A stretch of 50,584 bases of DNA from Alistipes sp. (GTDB lineage Bacteria > Bacteroidota > Bacteroidia > Bacteroidales > Rikenellaceae), in contig JAFYWG010000009.1 of the NCBI GenBank assembly GCA_017558115.1, forward strand, positions 1 through 50,584. The letters are read 5' to 3'. The notes below the pieces were generated by a model. It made no database searches. It had not been told where the DNA came from and saw nothing but the letters and a program-made list of their open reading frames with translations. Both the position numbers and the translations under genes were made by a program. This document shows positions 24,981-34,030 of this stretch, in pieces (the stretch's first letter is position 1; every line of letters begins with the position of its first letter).

Positions 24981-26540
24981 TTATTTATTCTTGGGCTTAA
25001 GCACAGCATAGGGTACTATCATCTCCTCCATCGAGATGCCGCCATGCTGGAATGTGTTTTTGTAGTAGCGTATATATCTGTTAGCGTCGTTGTTGTAGAC
25101 CAAAAAGTCGCGGTTGTAGGCGAAGATGTAGCTCGACGTGAGGCGTCCCGATGGTAGCTGCACATCCTCGGGGCGTGTTACCTCATATACTTCGCGTGCG
25201 TTATACGCGAGGTTGCGACCCGTCTTGTAGCGTAGGTTGGGCGATGTCTCCTTGTCGCCAGTCACGCGCACGGGGTTATCCACGCGGATTGTGCCGTGGT
25301 CCGAGGTTATGATGACCTTGTGGCCGCGCTCCGAGAGTAGCTTTAGGAGCGTGTATAGCTCCGAGTGCTCGAACCATGAGCGGGTAAGGGAGCGGAATGC
25401 AGCCTCGTCGTCCGTGAGGTCGCGGATGATGTCGGTCTCGGTGCGGGCATGCGAGAGGATGTCGAGGAAGTTGTAGATGATGACCGAGAAGTCAGCATCG
25501 TAGATGTGCTGCATATTGTCCAGTAGCTTACGTCCTGCCTCGGGGCGTACGAGCTTGTCGAACGACAATTTATACCTCTTGCCAGCCTGCGTGATGAGTC
25601 TGCGTAGGAACTCCTCCTCGTACATGTTTTTGCCACCATCCTCATTGTCGTTGAGCCACTTATCGGGCATGAGCTTGTCGATTGCAAGGGGCATCAGACC
25701 GGCAAAGAGGGCATTACGCGCATACTGCGTAGCGGTGGGTAGGATGGCGCAGTAGAAGTCGTCGGTCTCCACGTCGAAGAGGCCTCGAAGCATCGGTGCA
25801 ATGGTGCGCCACTGGTCGTAGCGCATATTGTCAATAAGCAAGAGTGTGGTATGCTGGGCGCTATCAACCTCGGGGAAGATGCGGTGGCGCATCAGTGTGT
25901 GCGACATAGTCGGTATCTCATCGTCGGCGATGCGGCGATTTATCCAGTCGTAGTAGTTGCGGCGCACGAACTTCGAGAAGGCCTGATTTGCCTCATCCTT
26001 CTGGTAGGCGAGTACCTCGCGGATACTCTTGTCGGAAGAGGTGGCGAGCTCTATCTCCCAGCCCACAACCTTGCGGTAGAGCTGACCCCACTCGGTGAAT
26101 GTTGAGGCAGACTGCTGCTGTGCTGCAATGCGTCCAAACTCGGAGCGGTAGTCGGCGGTAGTCTGCTCTGTAACAAGCTGTTGCGAGTGCAGGTTCTTCT
26201 TTATAGAAAGGAGCACCTGGTTGGGGTTTACGGGCTTGATGATGTAGTCGGCAATCTTCGAGCCTATGGCCTTATCCATGATGTTCTCCTCCTCGCTCTT
26301 AGTAACCATGATTACGGGCAACGAGGGTCGCGCCTCCTTGATTAGGGGTAGCGTCTCGAGGCCCGTCATGCCTGGCATCATCTCGTCGAGGATGACTAAG
26401 TCGTAGGGCGTAGCACCCACCATCTCAACGGCATCGTAGCCGTTGTTGCAGGTGTCGACCTCATAGCCCTTGGCCGTGAGGAACATTACGTGTGGTTTTA
26501 GAAGGTCGATCTCATCATCAACCCAAAGTATCTTATTCAT
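24981..26540 (-). CDS. porX: PorX-like response regulator with PglZ-type phosphatase domain
   Basis: A 519-aa protein. Residues 1-120 are a receiver domain with acidic pair D8-D9, phosphoacceptor D52 (LVILDEMMPGMTG) and conserved lysine (DYIIKPVNPNQ). A helical linker is followed by an alkaline phosphatase-like PglZ domain (LLIDNMRYDQW, then VIITSDHGTIRVDNP). PorX is the response regulator of the PorX-PorY pair that controls the type IX secretion system in Porphyromonas and Flavobacterium, and its PglZ domain hydrolyses cyclic or linear oligonucleotides. No type IX secretion genes or C-terminal sorting domains occur in this window. It overlaps the NUDIX gene by 8 bases. Confidence 0.93.
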   Translation of the reverse strand: MNKILWVDDEIDLLKPHVMFLTAKGYEVDTCNNGYDAVEMVGATPYDLVILDEMMPGMTGLETLPLIKEARPSLPVIMVTKSEEENIMDKAIGSKIADYIIKPVNPNQVLLSIKKNLHSQQLVTEQTTADYRSEFGRIAAQQQSASTFTEWGQLYRKVVGWEIELATSSDKSIREVLAYQKDEANQAFSKFVRRNYYDWINRRIADDEIPTMSHTLMRHRIFPEVDSAQHTTLLLIDNMRYDQWRTIAPMLRGLFDVETDDFYCAILPTATQYARNALFAGLMPLAIDKLMPDKWLNDNEDGGKNMYEEEFLRRLITQAGKRYKLSFDKLVRPEAGRKLLDNMQHIYDADFSVIIYNFLDILSHARTETDIIRDLTDDEAAFRSLTRSWFEHSELYTLLKLLSERGHKVIITSDHGTIRVDNPVRVTGDKETSPNLRYKTGRNLAYNAREVYEVTRPEDVQLPSGRLTSSYIFAYNRDFLVYNNDANRYIRYYKNTFQHGGISMEEMIVPYAVLKPKNK

Positions 26541-27168
26541 AGCCGTTGTCGTTTTTTGTTTCTAACGCACGCACCACCTCTTTAATTGTCTCGTAGGTGT
26601 TGTTTAGCGCCTCGGTGCGTGCCTCAGAGTCCATCCATCGCACCTCGGTTATACCCTCCTCGCACTGGGGTGTTGGGGTGACGTCGGAGGTTGTGCGCAT
26701 CCTCCACCAATCAGTAGATTTTAGCTCCCACGGACCATATATGTTGTAGGCGTGCCATGTGGTTGCAAGGGGCTTTGTTCCAACGACTTCTGCTTCGATG
26801 CCTGTCTCCTCTATAGCCTCGCGCAGGGCCGCGCTATCGCTGCTCTCACCCGCCTCGATATGCCCCTTTGGAAGGTCCCAGCGGTTGCGTAGGTTGATCA
26901 TGAGAAGCTCTCCTTTGTTGTTTGTTACTACACCTCCAGCTGCGCGCACAACCTTAAACTCCTCGCAAAGCGCCTCGAACGTAGCCTCGGGGTCGTCCGT
27001 AACCAGAGTCGCTGATTTGCAAGATTCAACTTTTTTTATTATTTTCGCACGCAGATTTTTTTCTTTCGCAGGCGCACGCATAATGCACGCGTCATTGCAC
27101 TCGGCTTTCGAGCTGATATGCAGCGCGGAAGCGCCGAAAAAGATGGTATATGTTGCGCTCTGTTTCAT
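26533..27168 (-). CDS. NUDIX hydrolase
   Basis: A 211-aa protein with a divergent N-terminal domain (about 1-75) and a NUDIX fold. The NUDIX box GHIEAGESSDSAALREAIEE begins near residue 106 and has all metal-binding glutamates. Substrates are usually nucleoside diphosphates linked to another moiety; none can be assigned. The start at 27168 gives an N-terminus (SATYTIFFGASALHIS) that resembles the opening strand of related Bacteroidota proteins. The -7 element at 27186-27179 leaves only about five leader bases. The end overlaps the PorX-like gene by 8 bases, so the hydrolase leads an operon with porX and tsaE. Confidence 0.9.
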   Translation of the reverse strand: MKQSATYTIFFGASALHISSKAECNDACIMRAPAKEKNLRAKIIKKVESCKSATLVTDDPEATFEALCEEFKVVRAAGGVVTNNKGELLMINLRNRWDLPKGHIEAGESSDSAALREAIEETGIEAEVVGTKPLATTWHAYNIYGPWELKSTDWWRMRTTSDVTPTPQCEEGITEVRWMDSEARTEALNNTYETIKEVVRALETKNDNGYE

Positions 27169-27178
27169 AGTTTTCGTG

Positions 27179-27206
27179 CAAAGATACTAAAAAGCGGAGA
27201 CAACAA
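27179..27206 (-). promoter_or_regulatory. promoter of the NUDIX-porX-tsaE operon
   Basis: On the minus strand TTG (27206-27204), a 17-nt spacer and TATCTTTG (27186-27179) match the Bacteroidota consensus. The expected start site lies within about 10 bases of the NUDIX ATG. Confidence 0.66.
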
Positions 27207-27250
27207 AGCGTATGGAGTTGGAAATTTATTAAAACTATAACCAAAATATT

Positions 27251-29386
27251 ATGAAAAAATTTTTCTGTCTTATGACTTTTGCATCGTTACTCGCCGCTGG
27301 CGGTTGTGGCGAGAGTGAGGCGCCCGAGGCTACAAATGCTCCCGAGCCTCTTGTGATCAACAACGCCTTGACCGAGGCCGAGAAGGAGGCTGGTATCCTC
27401 ACCCCTGAGGTAATGTGGAAGATGGCGCGCATCGGCTCCGAGACACTCTCTCCCGATGGCTCAAAGCTCCTCTACACACTCACTGAGTACAATATGGCTG
27501 AGAACCGTGGCATCACATCTTTGCGTCTCCGCGATATGGAGAGTGGCGAGGAGGTGCGCCTCACAGATAACAACTCGTCTAACTCTGCTCCTCAGTGGCT
27601 CGACAACGAGACTATCGCCTTTATGTCTAACCGCACTGGCGAGATGCAGGTGTGGGCTATGGACTGCAATGGTGATAAGCTCCAGCAGGTAACAGATATC
27701 GCTGGTGGCATCGAGGGCTTCGGCATCGCTGGTGACCACGCATTCTACACAAAGCGCGTTGAGGTAGCAAAGCTCAAGGGCTCGAATAAGTACGACGATA
27801 TGGATAAGTCGAAGGTGCGTATCTATGACGACCTTATGGTGCGCCACTGGGACTACTGGGATGATGGCTCATACCTCCACGTGTTTGCTGCAGACTACAA
27901 AGATGGCAAGATCGTAAACGGTAAGGATGTTATCGGTGCTGATGCAGCATACGACTCACCCCTCGCTCCCTACTTCGATACAGCAGAAATCACACTCTCG
28001 CCCGATGGTAGCCTACTTGCCTATACTTGTAAGCCTTTGACAGGCGTTGAGTATGCACTCTCAACAGATTCGGACATCTTCCTCTACAACTTTGCAACAG
28101 CGGATACACGCAACCTTACTAAGGAGGCTGCTCAGACTACAGACGATAAATTTGTAGGTTACGACAAGTATCCCGTGTTCTCGCCTGACGGCACTAAGAT
28201 TGCCTTCCGCTCGCAGCGTCGCCCCGGCAACGAGGCTGACCAGCAGCGTCTCTGGGTATTCGACCTTAATACCAACGAGTGCACATACATCACACGCGGT
28301 CAGGACTACTGCGTGACTGAGGTTGTGTGGGATGGCAACGACGCTATGTACTTCGTGCTCCCATGGCGCGGTACTCACCAGGTTGCTCGTATCGACCTCA
28401 ATGGTAACATGAAGCAGATTACATCTGGTAACCACGATATTAACAACTTCACATTTGCTGCTGGTAAGATGGTGGCAAACATGAACACTATCTCTAAGGC
28501 TGTTGAGCTCTACGACGTAAATCTCGAGAGCGGCGAGTTGACACAGCTCACTGACGCAAACCCCGAGATCTATGAGCATATCAAGATGGGTGAGGTGCAG
28601 GAGCGTTGGATTACTACTACTGACGGCAAGAAGATGCTTACATGGGTGATTCTTCCTCCCAACTTCGATGCCACAAAGAAGTATCCTACACTTCTCTACT
28701 GCCAGGGTGGTCCTCAGAGCACAGTATCGCAGTTCTGGAGCTATCGTTGGAACTTCCAGCTTATGGCAGCTCAGGGCTACGTTGTTGTAGCGCCTAACCG
28801 CCGTGGTTGCCCCTCATTCGGTCAGGAGTGGACAGACCAGATCTCTGGCGACTACTCAGGTCAGAACATCAAGGACTACCTCGCAGCAATCGACGAGGTG
28901 TCGAAGGAGCCATGGGTGGATGTTGACCACCGTGGTTGCGTGGGTGCATCGTATGGTGGCTACTCTACATACTACCTCGCAGGCGTACATGAGGGTCGCT
29001 TCAAGGCATTTATCGCACACTGCGGTATCTTCAACTTCGAGTCTATGTATGGCCACACCGAGGAGCTCTTCTTCGTGACTAACGACTACGGTGGCGCATA
29101 CTGGGAGACAGACAACGCTACTGCAATGCGCTCATATGCTAACTCACCCCACAAGAAGGTGGCAAACTGGGATAGCCCCATTATGATCATCACCGGCGAG
29201 AAGGACTACCGTATTCCTTATAGCCAGTCGCTCGAGGCATTCACCGCAGCACGCGTTCAGGGTCTCGATGCTCGCTTGGTATCGTTCGAGAATGAGGCGC
29301 ACCAGGTATTCCAGCCCCAGAACAGCGTAGTTTGGAACCGCGAGTTCTTCAGCTGGTTGGATAAGTACCTCAAGGTCGAGGAGTAG
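27251..29386 (+). CDS. S9-family serine peptidase, predicted lipoprotein
   Basis: A 711-aa prolyl oligopeptidase-type enzyme. It has a lipoprotein signal (LLAAGGC), a beta-propeller with repeated SPDG strands (about 55-440) and an alpha/beta hydrolase domain. The catalytic triad is visible: S567 in GASYGGYS, D652 in GEKDYRIP and H684 in NEAHQVF. Such enzymes cleave short peptides, often after proline or as acyl-aminoacyl or dipeptidyl peptidases. A periplasmic or surface location follows from the signal. It is the first gene of a plus-strand set with four BACON lipoproteins (37-base gap), suggesting shared use of peptide or glycoprotein substrates. No TAnnTTTG element was found upstream. Confidence 0.92.
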   Translation: MKKFFCLMTFASLLAAGGCGESEAPEATNAPEPLVINNALTEAEKEAGILTPEVMWKMARIGSETLSPDGSKLLYTLTEYNMAENRGITSLRLRDMESGEEVRLTDNNSSNSAPQWLDNETIAFMSNRTGEMQVWAMDCNGDKLQQVTDIAGGIEGFGIAGDHAFYTKRVEVAKLKGSNKYDDMDKSKVRIYDDLMVRHWDYWDDGSYLHVFAADYKDGKIVNGKDVIGADAAYDSPLAPYFDTAEITLSPDGSLLAYTCKPLTGVEYALSTDSDIFLYNFATADTRNLTKEAAQTTDDKFVGYDKYPVFSPDGTKIAFRSQRRPGNEADQQRLWVFDLNTNECTYITRGQDYCVTEVVWDGNDAMYFVLPWRGTHQVARIDLNGNMKQITSGNHDINNFTFAAGKMVANMNTISKAVELYDVNLESGELTQLTDANPEIYEHIKMGEVQERWITTTDGKKMLTWVILPPNFDATKKYPTLLYCQGGPQSTVSQFWSYRWNFQLMAAQGYVVVAPNRRGCPSFGQEWTDQISGDYSGQNIKDYLAAIDEVSKEPWVDVDHRGCVGASYGGYSTYYLAGVHEGRFKAFIAHCGIFNFESMYGHTEELFFVTNDYGGAYWETDNATAMRSYANSPHKKVANWDSPIMIITGEKDYRIPYSQSLEAFTAARVQGLDARLVSFENEAHQVFQPQNSVVWNREFFSWLDKYLKVEE

Positions 29387-29423
29387 ACTGTGAAAATGTT
29401 AAATCTTAATACACAATTACACA

Positions 29424-30932
29424 ATGAAAAAACTTTTTTATTCACTTTTGGCTCTTCCCGTGCTCATGGTAGCATGTGGCGAGAAGAGCGAGGTCCCCGT
29501 GGAGCAGCCTAAGGGTGCAACTCTTGAGCTTACATCAGCTGAGACTATGGAGTTTGACGCCGAGGGTGGCGAGGGTACTATTACCTTCGACTACGATGGT
29601 AACAAGCTCAATACTAATGGTAACTCACAGACCACAACAGGCAAGACTATCGCAGTAGAGTGCGAGGCTGAGTGGATTACGGTAGATGCTGAGGTTGACG
29701 TACTCGCTTCAGCTATCAACTTCACTGTCGCAGCAAACGAGGTTGAGGAGGCACGCGAGGCTACGATCAAGGCTTCAATTAGCGATCTTTGGTTCGAGGT
29801 TACTGTTAAGCAGGCAGCTAAGCAGCAGGGTGGCAACGATGACCCTATCGATGACCCAAATGATGATTCCAAGGAGGATGTTGTCGAGGGTTGGGCTATC
29901 AATGGCACAATGAACAACTGGGCAAAGGCTGAGGCTATAGCTATGACTGAGGAGGATGGCTTCTTCGTAGTTAAGGGCTTTGAGCTGGCTAAGGAGGATA
30001 ACTTCAACTTCATCCTCAATGGTGGCGAGAAGAGCTATGGCGGTAACGGTGTGCCAGCTACTCCTAACTACGTTTACGATGCTAAGTCATGGGGTAGCAA
30101 CATCAGTGTAGCAGAGGCTGGTACTTACGATATCTACCTCTCTACGGACCTCAAGAACTACTACATCATGTCTGAGGATGTTAGCCCCTCAGAGGCAGAG
30201 GTGCCTCTCAAACCAGGTGAGAAGCGTTGGTCAATCAAGGGTAACATCATGGGCTATGATGATGTAGAGATTTCACTTGCGAAGGATAGTAAGTACTTCA
30301 CTAAGAAGAATGTTCAGTTCGTAGACGATGTAGCAGAGTTCGCAATCTACTGCAACTCTGAGGCTGTGTACGGTGTCGCTGCAGGTTCTGAGTACGCTGT
30401 CGAGGAGGCTGTGACCATCGTTGAAGGTGGCGAGTCTATCAAGGTGGCAACTGAAGAGGGCAAGAAGTACGACCTCTACTATTTGTATAAGGAGAATGGC
30501 GCATCACAGCTTTGGGTTATGCCTGCAAGCCAGTACCCCGTAGTTTGGGAGCTTGTATCGGGTGGCTACATGCCTTACGGTAACTTCCTTTGCTACTTCG
30601 TTTCGGAGGATGTTGAGCTCACACTCGACTTTACTGCAGGTGTTCCTGTCGTGAACTATGTGATGCCCGAGGGCGTATACTACGTTCAGGACACTGAGGA
30701 GACTGGCTTCTGCTTCGATTTGCAGTACTGCCAGGCTAAGGTGCGTGGTTTCAAGACTATGCTTATGGATGGTACTATGACCGTTAAGCATGAGAATGGC
30801 TTGTATGACATCTTTATCGATATGCGTACTCCTCAGCTCGACATCATCAAGATGCACTGGGTGGGTGAGTTCGCTTTCGACTCATACTTCCAGATGATGG
30901 GTGGTTTGTCTATCAACAACCCTGAGAAGTAG
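29424..30932 (+). CDS. lipoprotein with BACON domain and SusE/F-like carbohydrate-binding modules
   Basis: A 502-aa protein with a lipoprotein signal (VLMVAC). A BACON domain lies at about 34-134 (EWITVDAEVDVLASAINFTV, ending WFEVTVKQAA). After an Asp/Asn-rich linker come two modules that begin alike (WAINGTMNNWAKAEAIAM and WSIKGNIMGYDDVEISLA); they resemble the starch-binding-type domains of SusE/SusF. The C-terminal 130 residues are unassigned. BACON domains are surface spacers or glycan- or mucin-binding modules in Bacteroidota. No SusC/SusD pair is nearby, so this is not a standard polysaccharide utilisation locus. The ligand is unknown. Confidence 0.83.
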   Translation: MKKLFYSLLALPVLMVACGEKSEVPVEQPKGATLELTSAETMEFDAEGGEGTITFDYDGNKLNTNGNSQTTTGKTIAVECEAEWITVDAEVDVLASAINFTVAANEVEEAREATIKASISDLWFEVTVKQAAKQQGGNDDPIDDPNDDSKEDVVEGWAINGTMNNWAKAEAIAMTEEDGFFVVKGFELAKEDNFNFILNGGEKSYGGNGVPATPNYVYDAKSWGSNISVAEAGTYDIYLSTDLKNYYIMSEDVSPSEAEVPLKPGEKRWSIKGNIMGYDDVEISLAKDSKYFTKKNVQFVDDVAEFAIYCNSEAVYGVAAGSEYAVEEAVTIVEGGESIKVATEEGKKYDLYYLYKENGASQLWVMPASQYPVVWELVSGGYMPYGNFLCYFVSEDVELTLDFTAGVPVVNYVMPEGVYYVQDTEETGFCFDLQYCQAKVRGFKTMLMDGTMTVKHENGLYDIFIDMRTPQLDIIKMHWVGEFAFDSYFQMMGGLSINNPEK

Positions 30933-30955
30933 TATCACAACGAATTGTTAGGATA

Positions 30956-32638
30956 ATGAAAAGGTTATACACTATTTTGACCCTTGCAACAATGCTCTTC
31001 GCCGCGTGCGGAGAGCTTGTTGAGGTCAATAACCCCGGTCCAAGTGAGGAGGTCCAGCACCTATCAGTAGGTGTTGAGGGCATCATCACTATGGAGGCTA
31101 AGGGTGGCGAGGTCTCTATTCCCTACACCATCACTGAGTCTGTTGAGGGCCTCGCGCTTGAGGCTACAACAGCACAGGACTGGATTGGCGATATCACTAT
31201 TGGCCAGGAGGCCGTTACACTCTTTGTCGATGTAAACAACTCTACCGAGCAGCGCGTAGGCATGGTGACACTTGCATATGGCAAGGAGAACGTAACGATT
31301 GCTATACAGCAGGCTGGTGCAGAGGTGAGCGAGGATGTAAGTTTTATCATCACCTCGGAGCGTAAGATGCCCTTCACAGCTAAGGGTGGTGCAGGTACTA
31401 TCACCTACACTATTGAGGATGAGCAGGCCAATGCACAGCCCACAGCAAATGTAGATGCCGACTGGGTGCGCATCGATGAGATTACTGCCGAGGCGGTAAA
31501 CTTCACTGTGGGTCGCAACACCGAGACAACGAAGCGTAGCACAAAGATTACGCTTAGCTACAAGGGTGTCGAGTTCACCGTATTCGTAGACCAGGAGGCG
31601 GCGAGCAACGAGGTGACTCTTAAGGCTGACAAGAGCGTAGTTAAGAGTGGCGAGCAGGTTACCTTCACCGTAATCTATGAGGGTGAGGATGTAACATCTT
31701 CGTCAACTATCCACGCTAACTATACCAATGAGGAGGTCTCTAACCCCTACACTACAACAGAGAGTGGCGACTTGTCGTTCTATGCAAAGTATAACGGCAT
31801 CAAGTCGAAGCTCTGCAGTGTGACTGTAACACCAGCATACGCTCCCGAGTTCCCCGCAGATAGCAACCCTGAGAGCTACGCCTTTAACCAGCGCGTGCTC
31901 CTTGTTGACCACACAGGTCTTGGTTGTGGCTACTGCCCCTATATGAAGGAGGCGATTAAGACGGCCCAGGAGAATGCAAACTACAAAGATAAGTTCAATG
32001 TAGTATACTCATACTCTTACTCTTCGAGCGAGGTGTGCTACACTTCGACATCGAAGACGCTCTTTAGCTACTATCAGAATATCTGCTCTTCAAGTACGAT
32101 AGGTATGTACCTCACAGGCTACCCCAGCACAACATTCAACTACAACCACAACACTGCGGGTAACTACAACATGGTGCAGAGCCAGATTAACGAGGTGTGG
32201 GATGAGAATCCTACAGCATCTATCGCCCTTGCTGCGAAGATTGAGGGCGACAAAATCGTCGTTAGCGCATCTGTTAAGTCGTCAAAGACGCAGAACGTGA
32301 AACTTTCGCTATGGGTTTTGGAGGATGACATCTACGCTACGCAGTCGAATGCTACAGCATCGTGGATGCACACACACCACAACGTGTTGCGTGATGCCCC
32401 CACAAAGGTTTCAGCAACCGACATCTCGGGTGTTGACTTCGGCTATGTTGAGGCAAACACTACCATGAGCCGCGTTATGGAGTTCGACCTCTTTGCTGCA
32501 AGCTCATGGAATAAGGAGAACTTCAAGGTCATCGCCATCATCTCTGCGCCAAGCGAGAAGTACGACAACAAGTATGAGGTTGTAAATACCGCTATCTGCG
32601 AGATGGGCTCATCAATCGGCTTCGACTACAAGAAATAA
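30956..32638 (+). CDS. lipoprotein with two BACON domains and an Omp28/thioredoxin-like domain
   Basis: A 560-aa protein with a lipoprotein signal (MLFAAC). It has two tandem BACON domains (about 36-118 and 125-215), an Ig-like segment (about 218-290) and a C-terminal Omp28-type thioredoxin-like domain. The last contains LLVDHTGLGCGYCPYMKEAI, with a CGYC pair at C324 and C327. Omp28-type proteins are outer-membrane lipoproteins. The CxxC pair could be redox-active, but this is not shown for the family. Starts 23 bases after the preceding gene, in the same operon. Confidence 0.85.
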   Translation: MKRLYTILTLATMLFAACGELVEVNNPGPSEEVQHLSVGVEGIITMEAKGGEVSIPYTITESVEGLALEATTAQDWIGDITIGQEAVTLFVDVNNSTEQRVGMVTLAYGKENVTIAIQQAGAEVSEDVSFIITSERKMPFTAKGGAGTITYTIEDEQANAQPTANVDADWVRIDEITAEAVNFTVGRNTETTKRSTKITLSYKGVEFTVFVDQEAASNEVTLKADKSVVKSGEQVTFTVIYEGEDVTSSSTIHANYTNEEVSNPYTTTESGDLSFYAKYNGIKSKLCSVTVTPAYAPEFPADSNPESYAFNQRVLLVDHTGLGCGYCPYMKEAIKTAQENANYKDKFNVVYSYSYSSSEVCYTSTSKTLFSYYQNICSSSTIGMYLTGYPSTTFNYNHNTAGNYNMVQSQINEVWDENPTASIALAAKIEGDKIVVSASVKSSKTQNVKLSLWVLEDDIYATQSNATASWMHTHHNVLRDAPTKVSATDISGVDFGYVEANTTMSRVMEFDLFAASSWNKENFKVIAIISAPSEKYDNKYEVVNTAICEMGSSIGFDYKK

Positions 32639-32671
32639 GACGTATAACCTAATAAAACTTCAAACACTAAA

Positions 32672-34000
32672 ATGAAAAAATTATTCTCTTTGATTGCACT
32701 TGTTGCAGTCGCGCTCACAGCATGTGAGACACAGAAGAGTGAGACTAACACTCCGGGCGAGGTAGACTCAAACCTCAAGATTAAGCTTACTTCGCAGTCT
32801 GTAATGAACTTCGAGGCTGTTGGTGGCGAGGGCGTCATCACATACGAGTTCGAGAAGGAGGAGGCTACACGCGCAAACGTTGCAGAGGCTGCAACTGCTG
32901 TAGCATGGATCGAGAACCTTACAAGCACTGAGGAGGGTAAGGTGACCTTCACCGTGGCTCAGAATGAGGATAAGGAGGAGCGTTCAGCAACAATCAAGGT
33001 TAGCTACGGTCAGCATAGCTTCATGGTGATGGTTAAGCAGGCAGGCTCACAGGAGGCAGATGTAAACTTCACAGCTACACACCTTGCAGGTACTTACTGG
33101 GGTAAGTTCCCTACTACTAAGGGCTTTAACTACTTGGTAATCCTCGGTGACCAGCGCGCAGTACACTATCTCACAAAGGCAGCAGGTGCTACAGAGTACC
33201 GTTTCAACATCTACTCTAACGTATCTTCAGCCTTCAATACAACACACCGTGTGCCCGTAGGTACTTATAAGATGGATCACCAGAGCACAGGTAACCCTGG
33301 CACTATCGATGGTCACAAGGATCAGAGCTACCTCCTTTCAGCAAACGACACAGATACTCCTTACGCAGACGCTACAATGGTTGTTACCGAGGATAGCATC
33401 ATCGTTGACGTAACTTTCTTCAGTGGCGAGACTCACCACGTAGAGTACCACGGTTCAACAACTTATGAGCCATACACTGAGGGCACATTTGCTGATGTTT
33501 ACCCCGTAAGCCAGTACACAAGCGATATCACCTTCGACGTTACAGGTGGTCGTATCAACCTCTACTACCGTGGTGACCACTACGGCACTGGTTGCGACGT
33601 ATGGATGATTGAGTTGATTCAGCAGGTCAACCCATACAGCGGCGTGTATATGATTTTTGATCTTCTCATCCCTAAGGGCTTGGGTGGCACCGACAACTTC
33701 GACTCTATCGTTGGCGACTACAAGTTCCATGACGCTAACACTACCTCTTACGAGTATACTATCCCTGTAGGTCGTCTTCGTGATGACTGCCTCCAGATGC
33801 ACGCTTGGTACTTGTGGTGCGTACAGAGCCAGGTAGATATGTCTCAGGCTGCTCCTATGACATCAGGTACTGTTAAGGTGTCACAGAACGGTATTCAGGA
33901 CTACACATTCGTTATCGACAGCACTGATGACAATGGTAACCGCATCATCGGTACATTCCAGGGTACTATTTTGAACGCTTACGATCAGAAGTGCGAGTAA
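32672..34000 (+). CDS. BACON-domain lipoprotein, paralogue of the next gene
   Basis: A 442-aa protein with a lipoprotein signal (VALTAC), a BACON domain at about 35-125 (VAWIENLTSTEEGKVTFTVA, ending FMVMVKQAGS) and a C-terminal region I do not recognise. That region has repeated aromatic strands (GTYWGKFPTTKGFNYLVILG, YRFNIYS, THHVEYHGST) and ends with DSTDDNGNRIIGTFQGT, suggesting a beta-sandwich or small barrel. The same pattern recurs in the next gene, so the two arose by duplication. A surface-binding role is inferred from the lipid anchor and neighbours only. Confidence 0.82.
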   Translation: MKKLFSLIALVAVALTACETQKSETNTPGEVDSNLKIKLTSQSVMNFEAVGGEGVITYEFEKEEATRANVAEAATAVAWIENLTSTEEGKVTFTVAQNEDKEERSATIKVSYGQHSFMVMVKQAGSQEADVNFTATHLAGTYWGKFPTTKGFNYLVILGDQRAVHYLTKAAGATEYRFNIYSNVSSAFNTTHRVPVGTYKMDHQSTGNPGTIDGHKDQSYLLSANDTDTPYADATMVVTEDSIIVDVTFFSGETHHVEYHGSTTYEPYTEGTFADVYPVSQYTSDITFDVTGGRINLYYRGDHYGTGCDVWMIELIQQVNPYSGVYMIFDLLIPKGLGGTDNFDSIVGDYKFHDANTTSYEYTIPVGRLRDDCLQMHAWYLWCVQSQVDMSQAAPMTSGTVKVSQNGIQDYTFVIDSTDDNGNRIIGTFQGTILNAYDQKCE

Positions 34001-34030
34001 CGACACATTAACTAAAATTCATATTAAATC

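Noticed and set aside
27207-27250. Consensus promoter directly upstream of the S9 peptidase gene
   Set aside because: No TAnnTTTG element was found; transcription must start from a divergent or unknown sequence, so nothing is listed.
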